This document shows positions 25,078-38,652 of a stretch of DNA of 64,000 bases, piece after piece. Below the pieces are notes generated by a model. That model was not told the origin of the DNA and did not search any database. It was given only the letters and a program-made list of their open reading frames with translations. The DNA is taken from the NCBI RefSeq assembly GCF_000189635.1, contig NW_002476317.1, positions 372,001 to 436,000 of the forward strand. The letters are read 5' to 3'. The position numbers and the translations under genes were made by a program. The DNA is from Tetrahymena thermophila SB210. Lineage: Eukaryota > Ciliophora > Oligohymenophorea > Hymenostomatida > Tetrahymenidae. The stretch's first letter is position 1, and each line of letters starts with the position of its first letter.

Positions 25078-25986
25078 ATGACTACAGTACCCAATAAAAA
25101 TAACCATTTTGCTTAAAAATCTTATCCATCAACGAGTCTCAAAAGTTTCATCCCCCTAATTATAGGAATAACTTTTCTGTTTTACTTTATTATTTTAATA
25201 ATATGTAAATATTTAATAAGATTTAAATATTTATTTCTTCATTCGGATATAGGTAATTGTAATTTTTCTAAAGTTGCAGCCAACAATGATGGCTCTATGT
25301 AGTCTTAATAAACCTAGAATAAACCAAAAAATTTGAAAATCAATAATTTAACTAAATTGAAAAAATTATAAGCTCACTTATTAAGGTTCTTTAATTGTTA
25401 CAGATATATTAAAGGAATAATCTAATTTAAGTGAGTTAGAATATCTTTACGTAATCACAAAATGACAGAAGAAGTTTTTTAAGTAGATATTCAATTTATT
25501 TAAGAGCTTATCTTAAGTAAAAAAAACTACTTTAGACTTAAGTTAATTTGACTAAGATCTCTACTTAAGAGACAATAGTTTTTAACATGTTTTTTAATGT
25601 TTGTAATGCTTAGCCTCCTTCTCTAGTAGATGGATTTATGTTAAATATAGTAGGTAATAAGATTGAATATGATTAAGGTAAATAAATTACTAAATCTATT
25701 TCACCACAAGTCAACTTAATCCTTTAGCTTTTTTATGCAATACAATCGAATTGCAAAAGAAATAAGAGATAAAATGAAAGAAAATTTTGAAGGTCTTAAA
25801 AATATATGGGTAGAAATTAAAGAACTAGAACTTTGGTTAGCTTTCATTTAATTTGTATTTTTATCAATTTATACATATCAAAATAAATAAAGTGCCTTTT
25901 ATGCTTATTTTTCTTTAACTGCAACAAAAGCAGTTTTCTCTTAAAGATAATATTCAAATAACTTAAATAAGGATTAGAGAGTTTGA
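25078..25986 (+). CDS. hypothetical membrane protein (4 exons)
   Basis: Exons 25078-25204, 25253-25430, 25472-25677 and 25760-25986 join in phase to 245 residues. An N-terminal hydrophobic helix, SFIPLIIGITFLFYFIILII (about residues 23-42), looks like a signal anchor. A second, weaker apolar segment, LWLAFIQFVFLSIY, lies near residue 195. Between them is a basic, helical region with FLSRYSIYLRAYLKQKK and a short ordered-looking part, NVCNAQPPSLVDGFMLNIVG. No family is recognised. The splicing is the weakest part: exon 3 was chosen because it alone keeps a coding-like frame across 25472-25677. Confidence 0.68.
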
Positions 25987-27951
25987 ATTTTGTAATCTCT
26001 AACTTATAATATTTGCAGTAGCCTTAATTGTTATCTATTTAAGCTAATATATAATTGCTTCTAAACAATTGATAATTGATTATAAATGTTGGTTATTATA
26101 ATTTATTTCTTACTGAATTTATAATCAATTAAATTCTATTAATTAATCTTGAAAACTAAAAATAGTAAATAATTGAAATATAATTAGAAATCTTCAAATA
26201 TTTAATTTTTACACATAAGTAAACAATGAATGAATTTTTATATGCACAATAAAATCAATAAAAATTAAAATTATCTTATCATAAATATTTAAAATCTTTA
26301 AAATAAATATTAATTAAATACAATACTACTATCTAATTTGCTAAATTTTAATTTTTCATTTTAAAGGAATTAATATTTTTTTATTTTTTGTATTTTTTAA
26401 CTAAAATATTACTAAAGAAAAAATATAAATTATAAAAATAGTAATATTTTTAGACGATATACATTCAATTAAAATAAACTTCAACTTTTAACTAGATTAA
26501 TATTTATAGTGATAATAGACCATTATACAAAATCAAAACTATTAAATTGAGAATGTGTATTTTATTTGAAATTTATCTTATTTGAGTTACTATAATAACT
26601 TATATAATTATAATACCTTCTTTGTTGTAAAAAAGTTGTATTCAATTAATTTTATTTTAATTTAATGAGATTTTTAAAATTTATCAAAAGATTTAAATTT
26701 AATTATGACATTTTAAACTAAAAAATTTAGTTACAATTAAATTCTATAAGTTTCATTAAATAAAATCTCTAAAAATAAGCAAAATCACAATTTTATATTT
26801 TCTAGATAAATTCAGATTAACAAATAAAGTATCTTTTAATATTTAATTTTTTTAACAGATTAAAATCAACTGCAAGTAGTGAAAATTTATTTTATTTTAT
26901 TTAAATCTATCTAGTTTATAAATGAATGAGTAAATAATTTTATAAAAAATTAATAAAAAACTGAGATACTCACACATTCAGGTATTTTTTCTTTTTAATA
27001 AGTAAGAAAGAAAATTAAAAAATAAAAATTAATAAAATCATATTGAGGAGCTCTAATTATTCCAAAATATTATAGACAACTCTTGAATTGAAATTTGCTT
27101 ATGTGAATCTAACAGTTATTTATTACTCTCACTCAACAAAGACAATTTTATTTTGATAGAATCGAATCTTGATAAAAAATTTAAATAAAAATTAAGACTT
27201 TTAGATACAATTAATAGAGGTTGTTAATATCATGATTTTACTATTTTTTTTGTATAATATTAAAGGAATATAGTTTTTGACTATTCTATTAAATGTAAAA
27301 AAGAAAAAGTAAAATTAACAAATTAATTAATTAGAAATATTCTAGATTATTTCATTACATTTTTTTAATTTAGTTTACATCATTTAAATTTATAAATACA
27401 AAAACTATTTACACATTTAAAATTATTTTGACTATTTATAGGGGTAATAAAAAATAAAATTCCCTATAAAATATTTTGTAGATAAGAAATAACTGAAAAA
27501 ATATTGAAATGCCAAAATATATTAAAAAGAAATTACCTTCCCTTATTTAAATATAAAAAAAATGATTTAGTAAATATTCCCTTTTAGGAAAAATTAAAAA
27601 GATGAAATAAATGATATGAATATACTGGTAGTATAGATTTATATAATATTAATTAAAGAATTGAATTGTTGATTAGCTGACTATATTTAATAATGCGCTG
27701 AAATTAATTTGAATAATAAAAGGGTTTTCATTGTATAAATGAAAGAAGAAATGAGAAGAATTATTAATTATATTATTTACTTAGTTTGGTTCTATATTAT
27801 AGAGTACTTTTAATAATTAAAGAGTAAATTTATTTGAGAGAAGGATTGGTTTTTAATTATTTATTAAGAATAAGCTTAATGCTGATACTTATACTCAGTA
27901 ATAAATTTAAGAGACTGGCATAAGATTTAAATGAATTGCAAATTGAGCTCT
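25987..27951. other. 1.97 kb AT-rich gene desert
   Basis: Convergent spacer between the membrane orphan and the CCCH-finger gene. It is dominated by A/T runs, with no frame of coding composition on either strand and no repeat array, tRNA or GC-richer island. Confidence 0.6.
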
Positions 27952-28791
27952 TCACCATTAGAAGAAGTAGCTAGAAGATAGGAAGCTAGAATCAAGGGTG
28001 GGCAAAAGATTTTTTTGATTAAAGTCTTAATTTTTGTTATAAGTATTTGGTTCATTAAATGTCAAAGAGTTAGCAATTGGAATTTGATTGTAAACAATTT
28101 CTTATTAGAATGGGTTTCTGAAAAAATTATTTTCTTTTTATTATAATTGCAAAGTAGAATAAGGAGCTGTTAACTATTTAGCTTAGATTTCAATTTAATT
28201 ATCAACATTATTTTTATTAAAATTTTGTTAGAAAAATAGTAGTCTACTACTAGTGGAGCTAGAAGTATTTTATTTAGAAGCCTATGGTGTTGAAATAGTC
28301 AAAAGTTTCTTTTGGTAAAAAGTGCTTGGCTTAATTATCTCGTTGATAGATCTTGTATCATGATTATATTTGCATCTTTAGCCGTAAGGGCAAGTTAAAG
28401 TATTGAAAAACTCCTTACAAGGTCTAGTTTTATAGTATTAATTAGTTTTTCTTTCAGGTTTTTATTACAATTCGTGTCTTCCATGAGCATATTGACACTT
28501 TTTTCCATAATTGCATGTTCCATGTATTTAGTAATTTCTGCATAGCTCAGTTTTATAACGCTCCTTTTGTATTAAATTTTAGGGTTCAGTGGTAGATGAT
28601 GATTCTTATTAATTTTATGATAGATTTTGATTGTTTTCTCCATCTGAATCGGAAGATGTTGCAGTTGAGTATGATTCTTGAGGATGATTGGATGAAGTTG
28701 ACTACTTATGGTTTTACTTTTGTATATGCAAATCTTTTTAAGCAGCTGCAGAATCTATGAGATAGTTATCGTACTAATAGTTTTTAATCAT
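27952..28791 (-). CDS. TIS11/tristetraprolin-type tandem CCCH zinc-finger protein
   Basis: These proteins bind AU-rich mRNA elements and usually promote decay. The gene is intronless, 279 residues. Two C-x8-C-x5-C-x3-H fingers are exact: YKTELCRNYQIHGTCNYGKK leads the first (C84 to H103), and YKTRPCKEFFNTLTCPYGQR the second (C125 to H144). Both carry the YKTxxC lead-in typical of TIS11. The spacing from H103 to C125 is 21 residues, slightly longer than the 18 of animal TTP. The N-terminal 75 residues are Ser/Gln/Thr-rich. The C-terminal half is Gln/Asn-rich and ends SFLSSSYFFQW, low complexity that may recruit decay factors. In an AT-rich transcriptome the binding specificity of such a protein is an interesting question. 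Confidence 0.97.
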
Positions 28792-30927
28792 TTTTTCAGT
28801 ATAGATTTTGAATAAGATATGATTTATTATATTATTTTTCCCTTTTTTTATTCTTTCTAATTTAATTAATTGTATTATTTTTGATTGACAATTTTTTTAT
28901 AATTTTTTTTATTTTAATAATAATTATGATTTTTTTGATATTAATTAAACACAGATGTCTTATATAATATATAAGTTCCTTATTAATACGTAAATTAAAT
29001 GCATGCACTAAAATAGAAGTAACAAAGAACCTTTAAAAAAATAAATTGTTTATATGCAAATGCAAATCCTTACTGGTATTATAGACATTTTAAAAAATTT
29101 ATTAGGTTCCAAGGATTTCAATCAAGAGTTACTATTTATTTAATTTAATATTTATTTATTTTCCAGAATTTATCCACCAGCGAACAAACCAAGTAACTCA
29201 AAAAAAAAAAATTACTTTTAATGATTACATAATACATGAAATAATTAATTCTATTATCTTTTTTTAAAATGAAAGAGGTGATTATTTCTTCGTTTATTCG
29301 AATTAATACATCCTTTTAAACCTTATTCTTATATTTTTTGAAGTAGTTTATTGACATTTATTTGCAGTTTATGCATAAATAAGATATTTTGATTTGATAA
29401 ATAAAGTATTTGACCCATACCAAAATTAAATTCATGTAACATAAAATAACTTAATTTGCTATATTTAGCGTGTTTTGTCCTTTTATTTTAAACTTGTTAA
29501 TTAGTCGATGGAGGAGATTTAAAGAAAAAATTTGTCTACTTTAAAAATTTGCATTACTTTGTTTGATTGATGTAGATTTGTAAATAAAATTTTTTTTTTT
29601 GTAAATTTTGATTAATCCTAATAGTTTATTTAATAATTTTGTTTAATTTTTTTATAGTCAATAATATTTTATTTGGATTTAGAAATGGCAATTTTTTTTT
29701 TCTTAAATAGGCGCTATGAATGTTGGCCTTAGGATTAAATTGATTGTGGTAGTTAATTAACCCATGATAAAGAAATATTTATTCAATTATTTTTTTTTAT
29801 TCTTACAATAAGTAGATAGATTTTAAAAGATAAAATTCATTTAGAAAAAGATTGGAAGGTTATTTTTATATTTACTTTTTAAATTTTTTAATAAATTTGT
29901 AATTAATTTTAGTAATAAATAGAAAGAGGAGAAAAAAAAGAAATATTCTTTAGAAAAAATTAAACTGTTTATCGATTCCTATTATTTCTAAATTACATAC
30001 GTAATTTTAGATAGTAAATTTATTTAGAACATTTCCTGAATAGTTGTTACAATTAACAAAATCAATCAATAAAACTTAAACAAAATTCACAATAAAAATA
30101 GGCAAAAGTATCATCATTAATTGCTATGTAAAGTTCATAAATATGTTAATTCGAGTTTTGAAATATTAGTTTCTTTTTTGAAATAGAATTAAATTATTAA
30201 TTATTATCAAAATTAATCAAAATTTTATTGATTCTAATTTCAATGAAAATTTTGAGAAATTTTGAAGAAATTTTTTTCTAAGTGGTAATGGTTTTAATCC
30301 AATATTTTTACATTTTAAAAATATGTTTACGCATTATCATATTTTGCAAATATCTGCTTATTGCTTGCTGCTACTCATAAATATAAAAACTCACAATGCT
30401 TAAAATTATTGTTACTTTGAATTATCTTGAAAAGTATGGATAGATTAATCAACTATCAGTTTATTTCATTATTGAACTACTTGATGCGCATTTTGTCATT
30501 TATCTTTTATCTAAGAATATTATTTATCTAAATAATTACGTTTTTATATAAGAATTCTTTATATCACCTTATTTGATTGATAAATGCTAATTTGGATAAT
30601 TGATCATAATTTTTATCAATTTGGTTGACATTAGAGAGCGAAATAAAAATATCATGACATTAAATAAAAGATATTTTTAAATAACCAAATACCAGTAGTG
30701 TTAGTTAGATAAGAAGCAATTTTTTAAAAGAAAATTTTTAACAATTGGAAAAAAACAAATATTATAAATATTTTTTTAAATTTTTGAATAGTATAGACAA
30801 AGGATACTAATGATTAATTAAGTAATTGATTGAACTAAATTTAAATGATTAATTTCAAAAAATATACTCAATTCTATTTTATAAACTTTAATTTCTTAGA
30901 TGTTTTTTAATTTCATCTTTGTGATTT
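28792..30927. other. 2.1 kb AT-rich intergenic
   Basis: Lies between the starts of the CCCH-finger gene and the 3' end of the channel gene, both on minus, so it holds the CCCH promoter. I see no coding-like frame and no structured element. Poly-T tracts of 8-9 bases are common. Confidence 0.6.
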
Positions 30928-33900
30928 TCACTTTTTAGAAAACCTTGAAGGTTCTCTCTTTATATTTATAGATTTCTATTATTTTGCTTGAGGAGTTAAT
31001 GACATATATTTAACTGATTTTTAATTTATGATTTTATTATTATTTATGAATTTAATGGTAAATTGATCTTAATACTTGATATACTTTTTGATAATATTCT
31101 CCAAATTACCTAGAGGGAAATATTTTTAGAAGCTTTGTGGTATTTCAAAAGAGAAAATAAAAGTTAACATATCTTGTATATGCTTATTTTATAATTAAGG
31201 TGTCATTACAGTAACATTTTCAGGAATTAGCTAGCTTACTTAATTACTTTAATGTTATTAAGGTTATAATAATTATTATTGTGCTTAATTATTTGCAAAA
31301 GCTAAGCTTAAATCTTAAATTGAGTTTAATTTTTAAGCTTATGACTGTGAGTTAATTATTGGTGAGAAATAGATGTCACCATTATTATATGGTACTTTTT
31401 AAGGGTTCTAATTTTTCAAATGTTTTTATTAGACTGCTTGTTTATTTAAGTATGTTTAGTTTCTCATATTTTATTTAGAAACTTATTAAGAATTATTGCT
31501 ACTGTTTAACTTTTCCGGATTGATTAGAGATATTTGACTGTTTGATTTTTGGTCTTCTTTACTAATTTCTTGCAAATTAGAAAATTCTTATTTAAAGTTT
31601 TTGTTGTTGCTGTTGTTATTGCTATTTTCATTTATTTATTCTTGTACTTGTATGATATTTTCCATGTCAGTCATTAGCTTGCTAGCCCTAGGAGTTTTAT
31701 TTTTTTAGGATTAGATGTCCATGCTTATTGAAAGTATAGATTTTAGCTGTTTAAAACTCATTAGGTGTTTGCTTCTTCTCTTTATTCCTACTTTATCAGG
31801 TGACTATATTTACTACTTATATTCTTTCTTCTATATTAGATCTCCTATTTCTTATTAGGTCTTTTGAGTTGGTTCAATATCATTATTACTTCCTATAATA
31901 TTTAAATGTATATCCTATTGTTTTATAATGCCTGCTTAAATACTTTCTTCTTTTGATAAATTGCTTGCAAAGTTAGATTTTTTTTCAAGAGGCTTTAGCT
32001 AAAAGGGTTTCTCTTTTTCTTGAGGTTATTTTACTTTGATAAGATTATTATTATTATCTAATACATTTGCTTAATCTTATTAATCTAAGCAGCTTAAAGA
32101 AGTATCTGACATTTAAATCAAATTATCTTCTTCAGTAATACTTTTCAAGCTATTCTTATTCAAATTCTAATTATTATTAATAGGAGGAGGAATTAGCAAA
32201 TCTGTCAAGTGATCTAAGCTCTTATTTTAAATATTTTTTTCATAAATTTCTTCTTCTTCTTCATTTTAAATTTCTTCAAAGAGATCAAGTATATTTAAAT
32301 TATCTAAAGTTGTAGTGATATCATAATTTTATTCCAAATAACACTAAATAGCTATACTTCCTTCATATTCATCTTATTCAGCAGATGTTTCATACATATT
32401 TAATTGTTAATTCCAAGCAACTATTGGGCACTTAAGATAGAAGTACTCATCATTCTCCTGTGTGATTTCCATAAGTTATAATGTTTCTTATGTAAATTGC
32501 CTGCTTTTATTGGTTTAAACCTATGTTTTTTAAATCGAACCGTACTCTCTTAATTTATAAGCTTCTTCTTCATTAATTGATTCGCAATCCGCAGGATTAT
32601 TATTAAGTGCTTAAAATTAAGGAGATTCTAATTAACTCTACTTTTTAAGTATGTTATTAGATTCTATCAGTACAAATTTATTTTGCAATTCTTTTTGCAT
32701 ATTTTATTAAAGCATTTTTGTGCTTACGACAAGATGAACTCTGTACTCTTTAAGATCTTTTTTTATTTAGTACTGACTTTAGCCTAATGGGTTTAACTTT
32801 TTTCTGTTTGATCTTCTATAAAAAGACCTCTCTTATGCTAAAGAGTGACTGTATTTTAAAATAGCTTTTTATTTCTATTTTAAAAAATGCATTCGCGGGC
32901 ATGCATACGTTGAATGATCATATCTAGAACATGGTTGACATTTTATGTATTTATCTTATTCATAAAATACTAATTCATCTCTAAGCGCACAATATACTTC
33001 CTTTTTATATTAATTTTTATGAAAAAAAAAAACAAATAATTATTTTATTTTATTTACATAGTCTTTAGGAAATCTCTTGAGAACTTCTAAAAAATGAGAT
33101 CTTTAAATTTTTAAGACTGTAGTAAGCCCTTTACTCTGTGCTGTGAATTCATAGGGTACACCACACAAAAATTCTTTAACTGCAAAGCATTCTCCTACCT
33201 ATATAGAAATTTTTTTATATTTATCAATTTAAGCTTTTAAAATTGTTAATAAAATTGAAATAGTAAATTTATTGTTACTGAATATTTAGTCTTGGTATTG
33301 ATAAAAGTTTTTTTTGTTAGTCTAGAAATTCCATTATCTTAAAAGAGCAATACTTTGCCTTTTATAACGAGATAGATATTTTAGTACTGATCATTAAGCT
33401 TATTTTGCTCTTCTTCATGAAAATTTATTTATTGTTCTTTTTGGTAAAAGATAATTTCTCCTGGTCCAAAAACTTACTCCTTACATGCTACACTCAACAT
33501 ATCTAAAAATTGAGTTGAAAATTTAGAAGAAAAGAGCTTGCAAGACTTCAGATATCTTCCATAATAATCTTTGTATATGCTTTCTTTTAATTTAGGATTC
33601 ATGATTTCTATTACATTTTATCCACTCTCAGGTTCCCACTCTTTCTTTAACTTAAGCATTTCTAAATACTGGAATACTTTTGTTTGCAACTCAGAATCTA
33701 TATTTCTATTCTTCATATAGTTTGACATTTCATATCTTTGCTGTCTATATAAATAATCATTTAATTTTAACAAATATTCTTTTAATGTATAAAAATTAAA
33801 TATATATAAATTACCTGTATTCTGCTTCATTTATTTGTAGTTACTAAAAGAGAGATCCTATTATATTTACAACATAAGCAAATGTACCGCAACTGAAAAC

Positions 33901-35267
33901 AGTCATGCATGTAACGAATATTCTCTCAATATTATTAATAGGAGTAATATCTCCATATCCTACACTAATCATAGTTATAAACGAAAAGTATAAGCTTGCT
34001 ATATATCTGTCTAAAATACCTTTGTCTATCAGCTCTGCTTTATCAAGCCAACTTACATTGCCGCTATCATGCACTTTCAAGCCAATATACTAAAATATGC
34101 AACCAAAAACATGCGCTAGAATTGTTATTGCCAATATTAAGTTTGTTATGGTAAATGAGACAGGAAATCTCAAAGATAATTAGAATTTTTCTTCAATTGA
34201 ATTATACATTGATTTAAATTTGATAAAACGAATAAAAAATATAATTAAGATAAAAGCCACATAAGAATTTTCGTCTATAAGCCCTGTTCCAGCTATTCCT
34301 ATTGCATCCCACCAAAAATCTTTCTTAATATATCTTAGTATAATAGTGTACTTATCAGAAATAAGTTCTCCATGTTCAAAGTATTTTAAATTAAAATTTA
34401 AAATCATCTCCAAAATAAAAGGAATGACAAATATAGCTCTTAACATCTTTTCATTAACTGAGAATAAGTTAATCGAATTATATGGGAAACTTATCAAGAA
34501 GGGAAGCATGAACAACTAATAGGTTAGCTAAAGAGCCAGTATTATTTTGAAAACAATAATCAAAATTTTAGTATTTGTTGTTGAAGGAAAAAATCGAAAC
34601 ACAGTATAGAAAACTTAAGAAAGATTAGCTAAAAAATAGTCTAAAGAAACTAAGTCTTCAAAAAATTTCGTTTATTTCTCATCATATTGCCTATTTGAAG
34701 ATTTATCATCAATGATCATTAAATGATAATTCCTAAGCTTTGACCTAATTTAAAGCAAGCTAGATAGCTCTAATCTCCTAACCATGTATTTTAAGCTATC
34801 TATTCTTTTTTTAAGATTTAACCACCCAAAAGGATTTTTATTATCGCTTATCTTTTAGATACCATCTAATTGTGGGCTAACTGTAACTTTTTTGGTTCTT
34901 TAATAGTTATCGTTTAAATTTTAGCCATCTTTGCTACTATAAGACAATTACCTATTTTTTTCATCACAGCTATTGTTTTATATTTTTATTTAGTTATTCT
35001 CATAGCTGAGTTATTGATCAATATGTATTTCTTTTTATGAGCTCCTTTATTAAAACAAATTCTGCTTTGTAACAGGCTATTAATTAGACTATCATTTATT
35101 GTAATTTTTAAAGTTAATTTAATCTTTAAAATTAACAACTAATTTACTTCATCTTTAAATAACTAGCGCTTCGAGTTGGATGTCAATAAAATCTTATCTT
35201 CATTCTAATCGAATTCTGTGTTCAGGTTAGGAGTATTATACTATAGATCTTTTTAATTATAATTCAT
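30928..35267 (-). CDS. EAG/CNG-type potassium channel with cyclic-nucleotide-binding-like domain
   Basis: Exon 1 (35267-35148) starts MNYNQKDLQYNTPNLNTEF and splices in phase at 35088. After a polar N-terminus the six-helix core begins near 34560. The pore is unmistakable: FSFITMISVGYGDITPINN carries the GYGD filter of K+ channels, followed by S6 with CGTFAYVVNIIGSL. The S4-like segment, FILIIFFIRFIKFKSMYN, has few regularly spaced positive charges, so voltage sensing may be weak. An intron (about 33814-33744) joins NEAEY to RQQRYEMSNYMKNRNI, the C-linker. A cNMP-binding-like beta roll follows (VFGPGEIIFYQKEQ ... VIKGKVLLF ... VGECFAVKEFL). The long Gln/Asn/Ser-rich cytoplasmic tail ends REPSRFSKK. 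Ciliates carry many such channels, which control ciliary beating. Ligand binding is not shown. Confidence 0.93.
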
Positions 35268-36979
35268 TTATACTATTTAATAGGTATTTACAATCAAAAT
35301 TAAATTAAATAAAGTTTTTTGAAGAAATTATTTATTTATTTAAATTAGAAAAAAAAGCTGTTTACTTTTTTAAGGTCAATAAATAAATAACTATTATCTG
35401 ATAATACTTCAAAACCTCAAATTTTACTCATTAATGTAAAAAAATATCAAAAGAGATTTGAAAGTTAGATAGAAAAAATTAGATCAATATGATGAACATT
35501 TTTCTAATGAATTTTTAACAAAGCAAACGATATTTTTCGAGACTGTAATTAAAATTTGATCCATTACACAATATTTATTCAAATAAATATATATTCAAGA
35601 AAGCATATTTTTAGAGTCTTTATAAAAATACAAAATCTATCTTAATAGTCTACAGAAATAATTAAGAAAATAATTTAATTTATTTAGCATTTGTAAAATT
35701 TTTTGAAATCTTGAAAAATTATCTTTTTTACCTTAAAATAAAACAATTCTAGCAAGTAGTACTTACTGTCTAAAAACTTAAAAAGTAGATTCACAAATAT
35801 TTTTGAATACTTGATTAACTTTTTTATTATAAAATTTCCTATTTAAAATTAATTTGTAATATTCTATTAATGTATTCTTTTAAAATATCATATTTTCCTA
35901 ATATGTTTTAAATCATTACTATTCTAAAATATATAAACTAATATCATTAATATTTTAATAACATTATTTTAATCACTTTATTCAATTAATAAAAGCAATT
36001 AATGTTTTTTCGATTATCAGGAGTCTAATTGAGAAGAAGAAAATTCAAATAAAATAATTATTATCAATTAATTTTGAAATATTTTAAGTTATTTAAAAGC
36101 GAAAAATTATATGAATAGCTAACTTTTTTATTTTGTACCATAATCAAAACAGTGCTGTTTTAAATTTACAAAATATTTAGAAAATAGTTTGAATTAAATA
36201 TTTTAATTTAACTTTTTTAGATTATTTTAATAATTATTTATTTTAATATTTTATGTAAAGCTATTCAGAACTTTTATAAGTTAATAAGAAATTGTTAATG
36301 AATATTGTATATATGAATTATAATAATTATTAGTAAATAATTTTTTCTTTTTATATTTAAAATTTTTAGCATTTTAGCCTTTAAGATAACTTTTCTATCT
36401 ATTAATTGGTAAAATATTTGAAAAATATTAATATAGAATTATTGAATTTGAAGTCGAATTATTTTAGAGAATATAACATAAATAAATTTTTCCTAAACAA
36501 CAATAAATATAATTGATTTTCATACTTCTAGTTTAAATTATTCTAAGACTGTTTCTTAGAATATTAAGATATCTTTATAATTTAATCTATTAATTAAATA
36601 ATTTTTCAACTTTTTGTTTTTGGGAAAATATTTCTAAAATTATGATCCCATTTTTATTTCTTTCAAATAAAAGCAAAAAAATTATTCAGAATCAAGTCAT
36701 ATTTTCATATTTTGATATGATTTTTAGTCATTTAATTTATTTTTAAGCTTATAAGAATTTTGAATCTCTTCAATTTTTATGATATCTTTTAGAATAAATG
36801 ATTTTTTGTTTTATTTTTGATGATAGTTTTGCAAATTAACTTTTTTATCAAAAATAAACACGCGCTCTGCTGTTTTTGTTTTTGGCTTTTTATAAAAACT
36901 AAGATATTAAAAAAAAAAATATTATTTATTAAATAACTATTAATTTAAAAATAAAATAAAAAAACTAAAGTAAAGAAAA
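35268..36979. promoter_or_regulatory. 1.7 kb divergent AT-rich intergenic
   Basis: Spacer between the starts of the potassium channel (minus) and the ankyrin gene (plus). It must contain both promoters. No coding-like frame, tRNA or tandem repeat is visible. Confidence 0.55.
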
Positions 36980-38128
36980 ATGTCATAGGATTTATTAAAA
37001 GAAGTAAAGAAATAGAATTGTGAAAAGGTTAAGGAGCTATTAGCTTCTAAGAGAGACAACATCGACATAAACTTCATAGATAGCAAAACTAAACTAGGAT
37101 TTTTGCATTTAGCAATATAAAACTATGATTATGATACACTTTAAGCTTTGTTAGGTGATAAACATGAACATAATTAAATAGATTTAAATTTACTGAACGG
37201 AGATGGGCTAACTCCTCTTGCTCTTGCATCATCATTAGGATATTTAGAAGGAGTAGAGCTTCTTTTAAAACAAAAAAATATAGATATTAACTTTTCTCTT
37301 AATTATGAAGACGGGAGAACAGCTTTTCATGTTGCTTGTGCAAATAAAAATAATTAGGAAGTCATTGATAAGCTAATCAAAAGAGGTGCTGATCCTAATA
37401 TTGTTTCCAAAGGATTAGGTACTCCTCTTAAGATTGCAATTGATGAGGGAGATAATGAAAAAGCTATATGGCTAATCCATAATCCCAAAGTTGACGTAAT
37501 GCTAAAAGATGATAATGATAATACATGCTTGCATACTGCAGTAGAGGCAGGTTTAGGTGATTTTATTAATTCATTATTCCAAATTTTTTAGGATAGAATT
37601 TAAGAAAAGCCTTCAACTGCTGAATTAATTAAAAGCTTTATGAACTAGTAAAATGATTAAGGAAATACTTGCCTACATTAAGCTGTATTAAGTAACAGAT
37701 TAAGTATATAAAAGCTTTTAAAATTAACTGGTGTTAAGTTAGGACTTGATGTAAACATTAAAAATAAGTAAAATAAAACAGCAGAAGACTTGTAAACAGA
37801 AAAAGAAGAAAAGAAAAAGTAGTAAGAAGCATAAGAAATGTAAAGAAAAAATGAAATAAAAGTAGAAAAAGCACAAGTAAAGGAAGAAAAAAGAAGAATT
37901 GAAAAGCAAGAAAGAGAGCAAAAAAAAAAGGAAGAAGAAAACTTCGAATAAATTCAACAAGAAATGCTTGAAAAGAAATAGTAAACTAACAGAAGAGCCT
38001 TATTTGTGTTTTTCCTTATTTTCTTAATGGTATTTGCAGGAGTAGTTCTTTTCTTTTAGGCTAAAAAGAATATTGAAAAGTAGCCATATATACCTAAACC
38101 AAGAACAGACTATGATGATTTCTTGTGA
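36980..38128 (+). CDS. ankyrin-repeat protein with coiled coil and C-terminal membrane anchor
   Basis: Intronless, 382 residues. At least five ankyrin-like units span residues ~10-275, recognisable from GDGLTPLALASSLGYLEGVE, GRTAFHVACANKNNQEVIDK, GLGTPLKIAIDEGDNEKAI, DNDNTCLHTAVEAGLGDF and NQGNTCLHQAVLSNRLSIQ. A highly charged Lys/Glu/Gln helix (about 278-333) follows, then one hydrophobic segment, RALFVFFLIFLMVFAGVVLF (~339-358), and a 23-residue polar tail ending PRTDYDDFL. This layout (soluble ankyrin head, coiled coil, single C-terminal helix) suggests a tail-anchored scaffold facing the cytosol; which membrane it sits in cannot be told. Protein partners are unknown. Confidence 0.96.
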
Positions 38129-38652
38129 AAAAGAAGCTTCAATTAATTTAATAAAACAACAAATGAATGTTCGTATGAATATTTTATAGTTCTTTAAATA
38201 TCTATTCAATTTCTTGAAAAAATTTATTAATCTTAGATTAAATTTTGTACAAATCAATAAATTGATACTAATTCTTTAAATAAAAAATCTAATTTAAAAA
38301 TTAATCTAAATTATTTTATTTATTTACAAATTTTTTTTATAAATTAACTAAAACAAAAATCATACTTTAAAAATTCAAATATTAAAGTTAATATTTTTAC
38401 ATTAAATTTTATGTTTGAAAATTTAAATTACTTTTTGGCTTGTGATTTTTTATTTTTTAAAATTTGTTCATAAATAGGTAAGGAAGTAGATGAATAAATT
38501 GTATTAGCTTTACATATAAATGTTAATTATTAAATTAAGATTTGCTTTTATATTATTTAAGATATATTACTAATTGAAATTAAATATTAAAATACAATTA
38601 ATTATTACACATATTCAAAATGTCTATTTTTATGCGAAAAGAGTTGTTCCCT
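38129..38652. other. convergent intergenic
   Basis: 3'-3' spacer between the ankyrin gene and the dynein-like gene. AT-rich, with no coding-like frame. Confidence 0.6.

Noticed and set aside
25987..30927. Possible mobile element or repeat family in the large AT-rich deserts
   Set aside because: I found no terminal repeats, transposase-like frame or GC-richer island; ordinary spacer is the simplest reading, but a dot plot would be needed to exclude short repeats.
33618..33830. Start at MKQNTGNLYIFNF as an independent gene
   Set aside because: This is a read-through of the intron joining S6 to the C-linker of the potassium channel; the spliced frame NEAEY-RQQRYEM fits the family.
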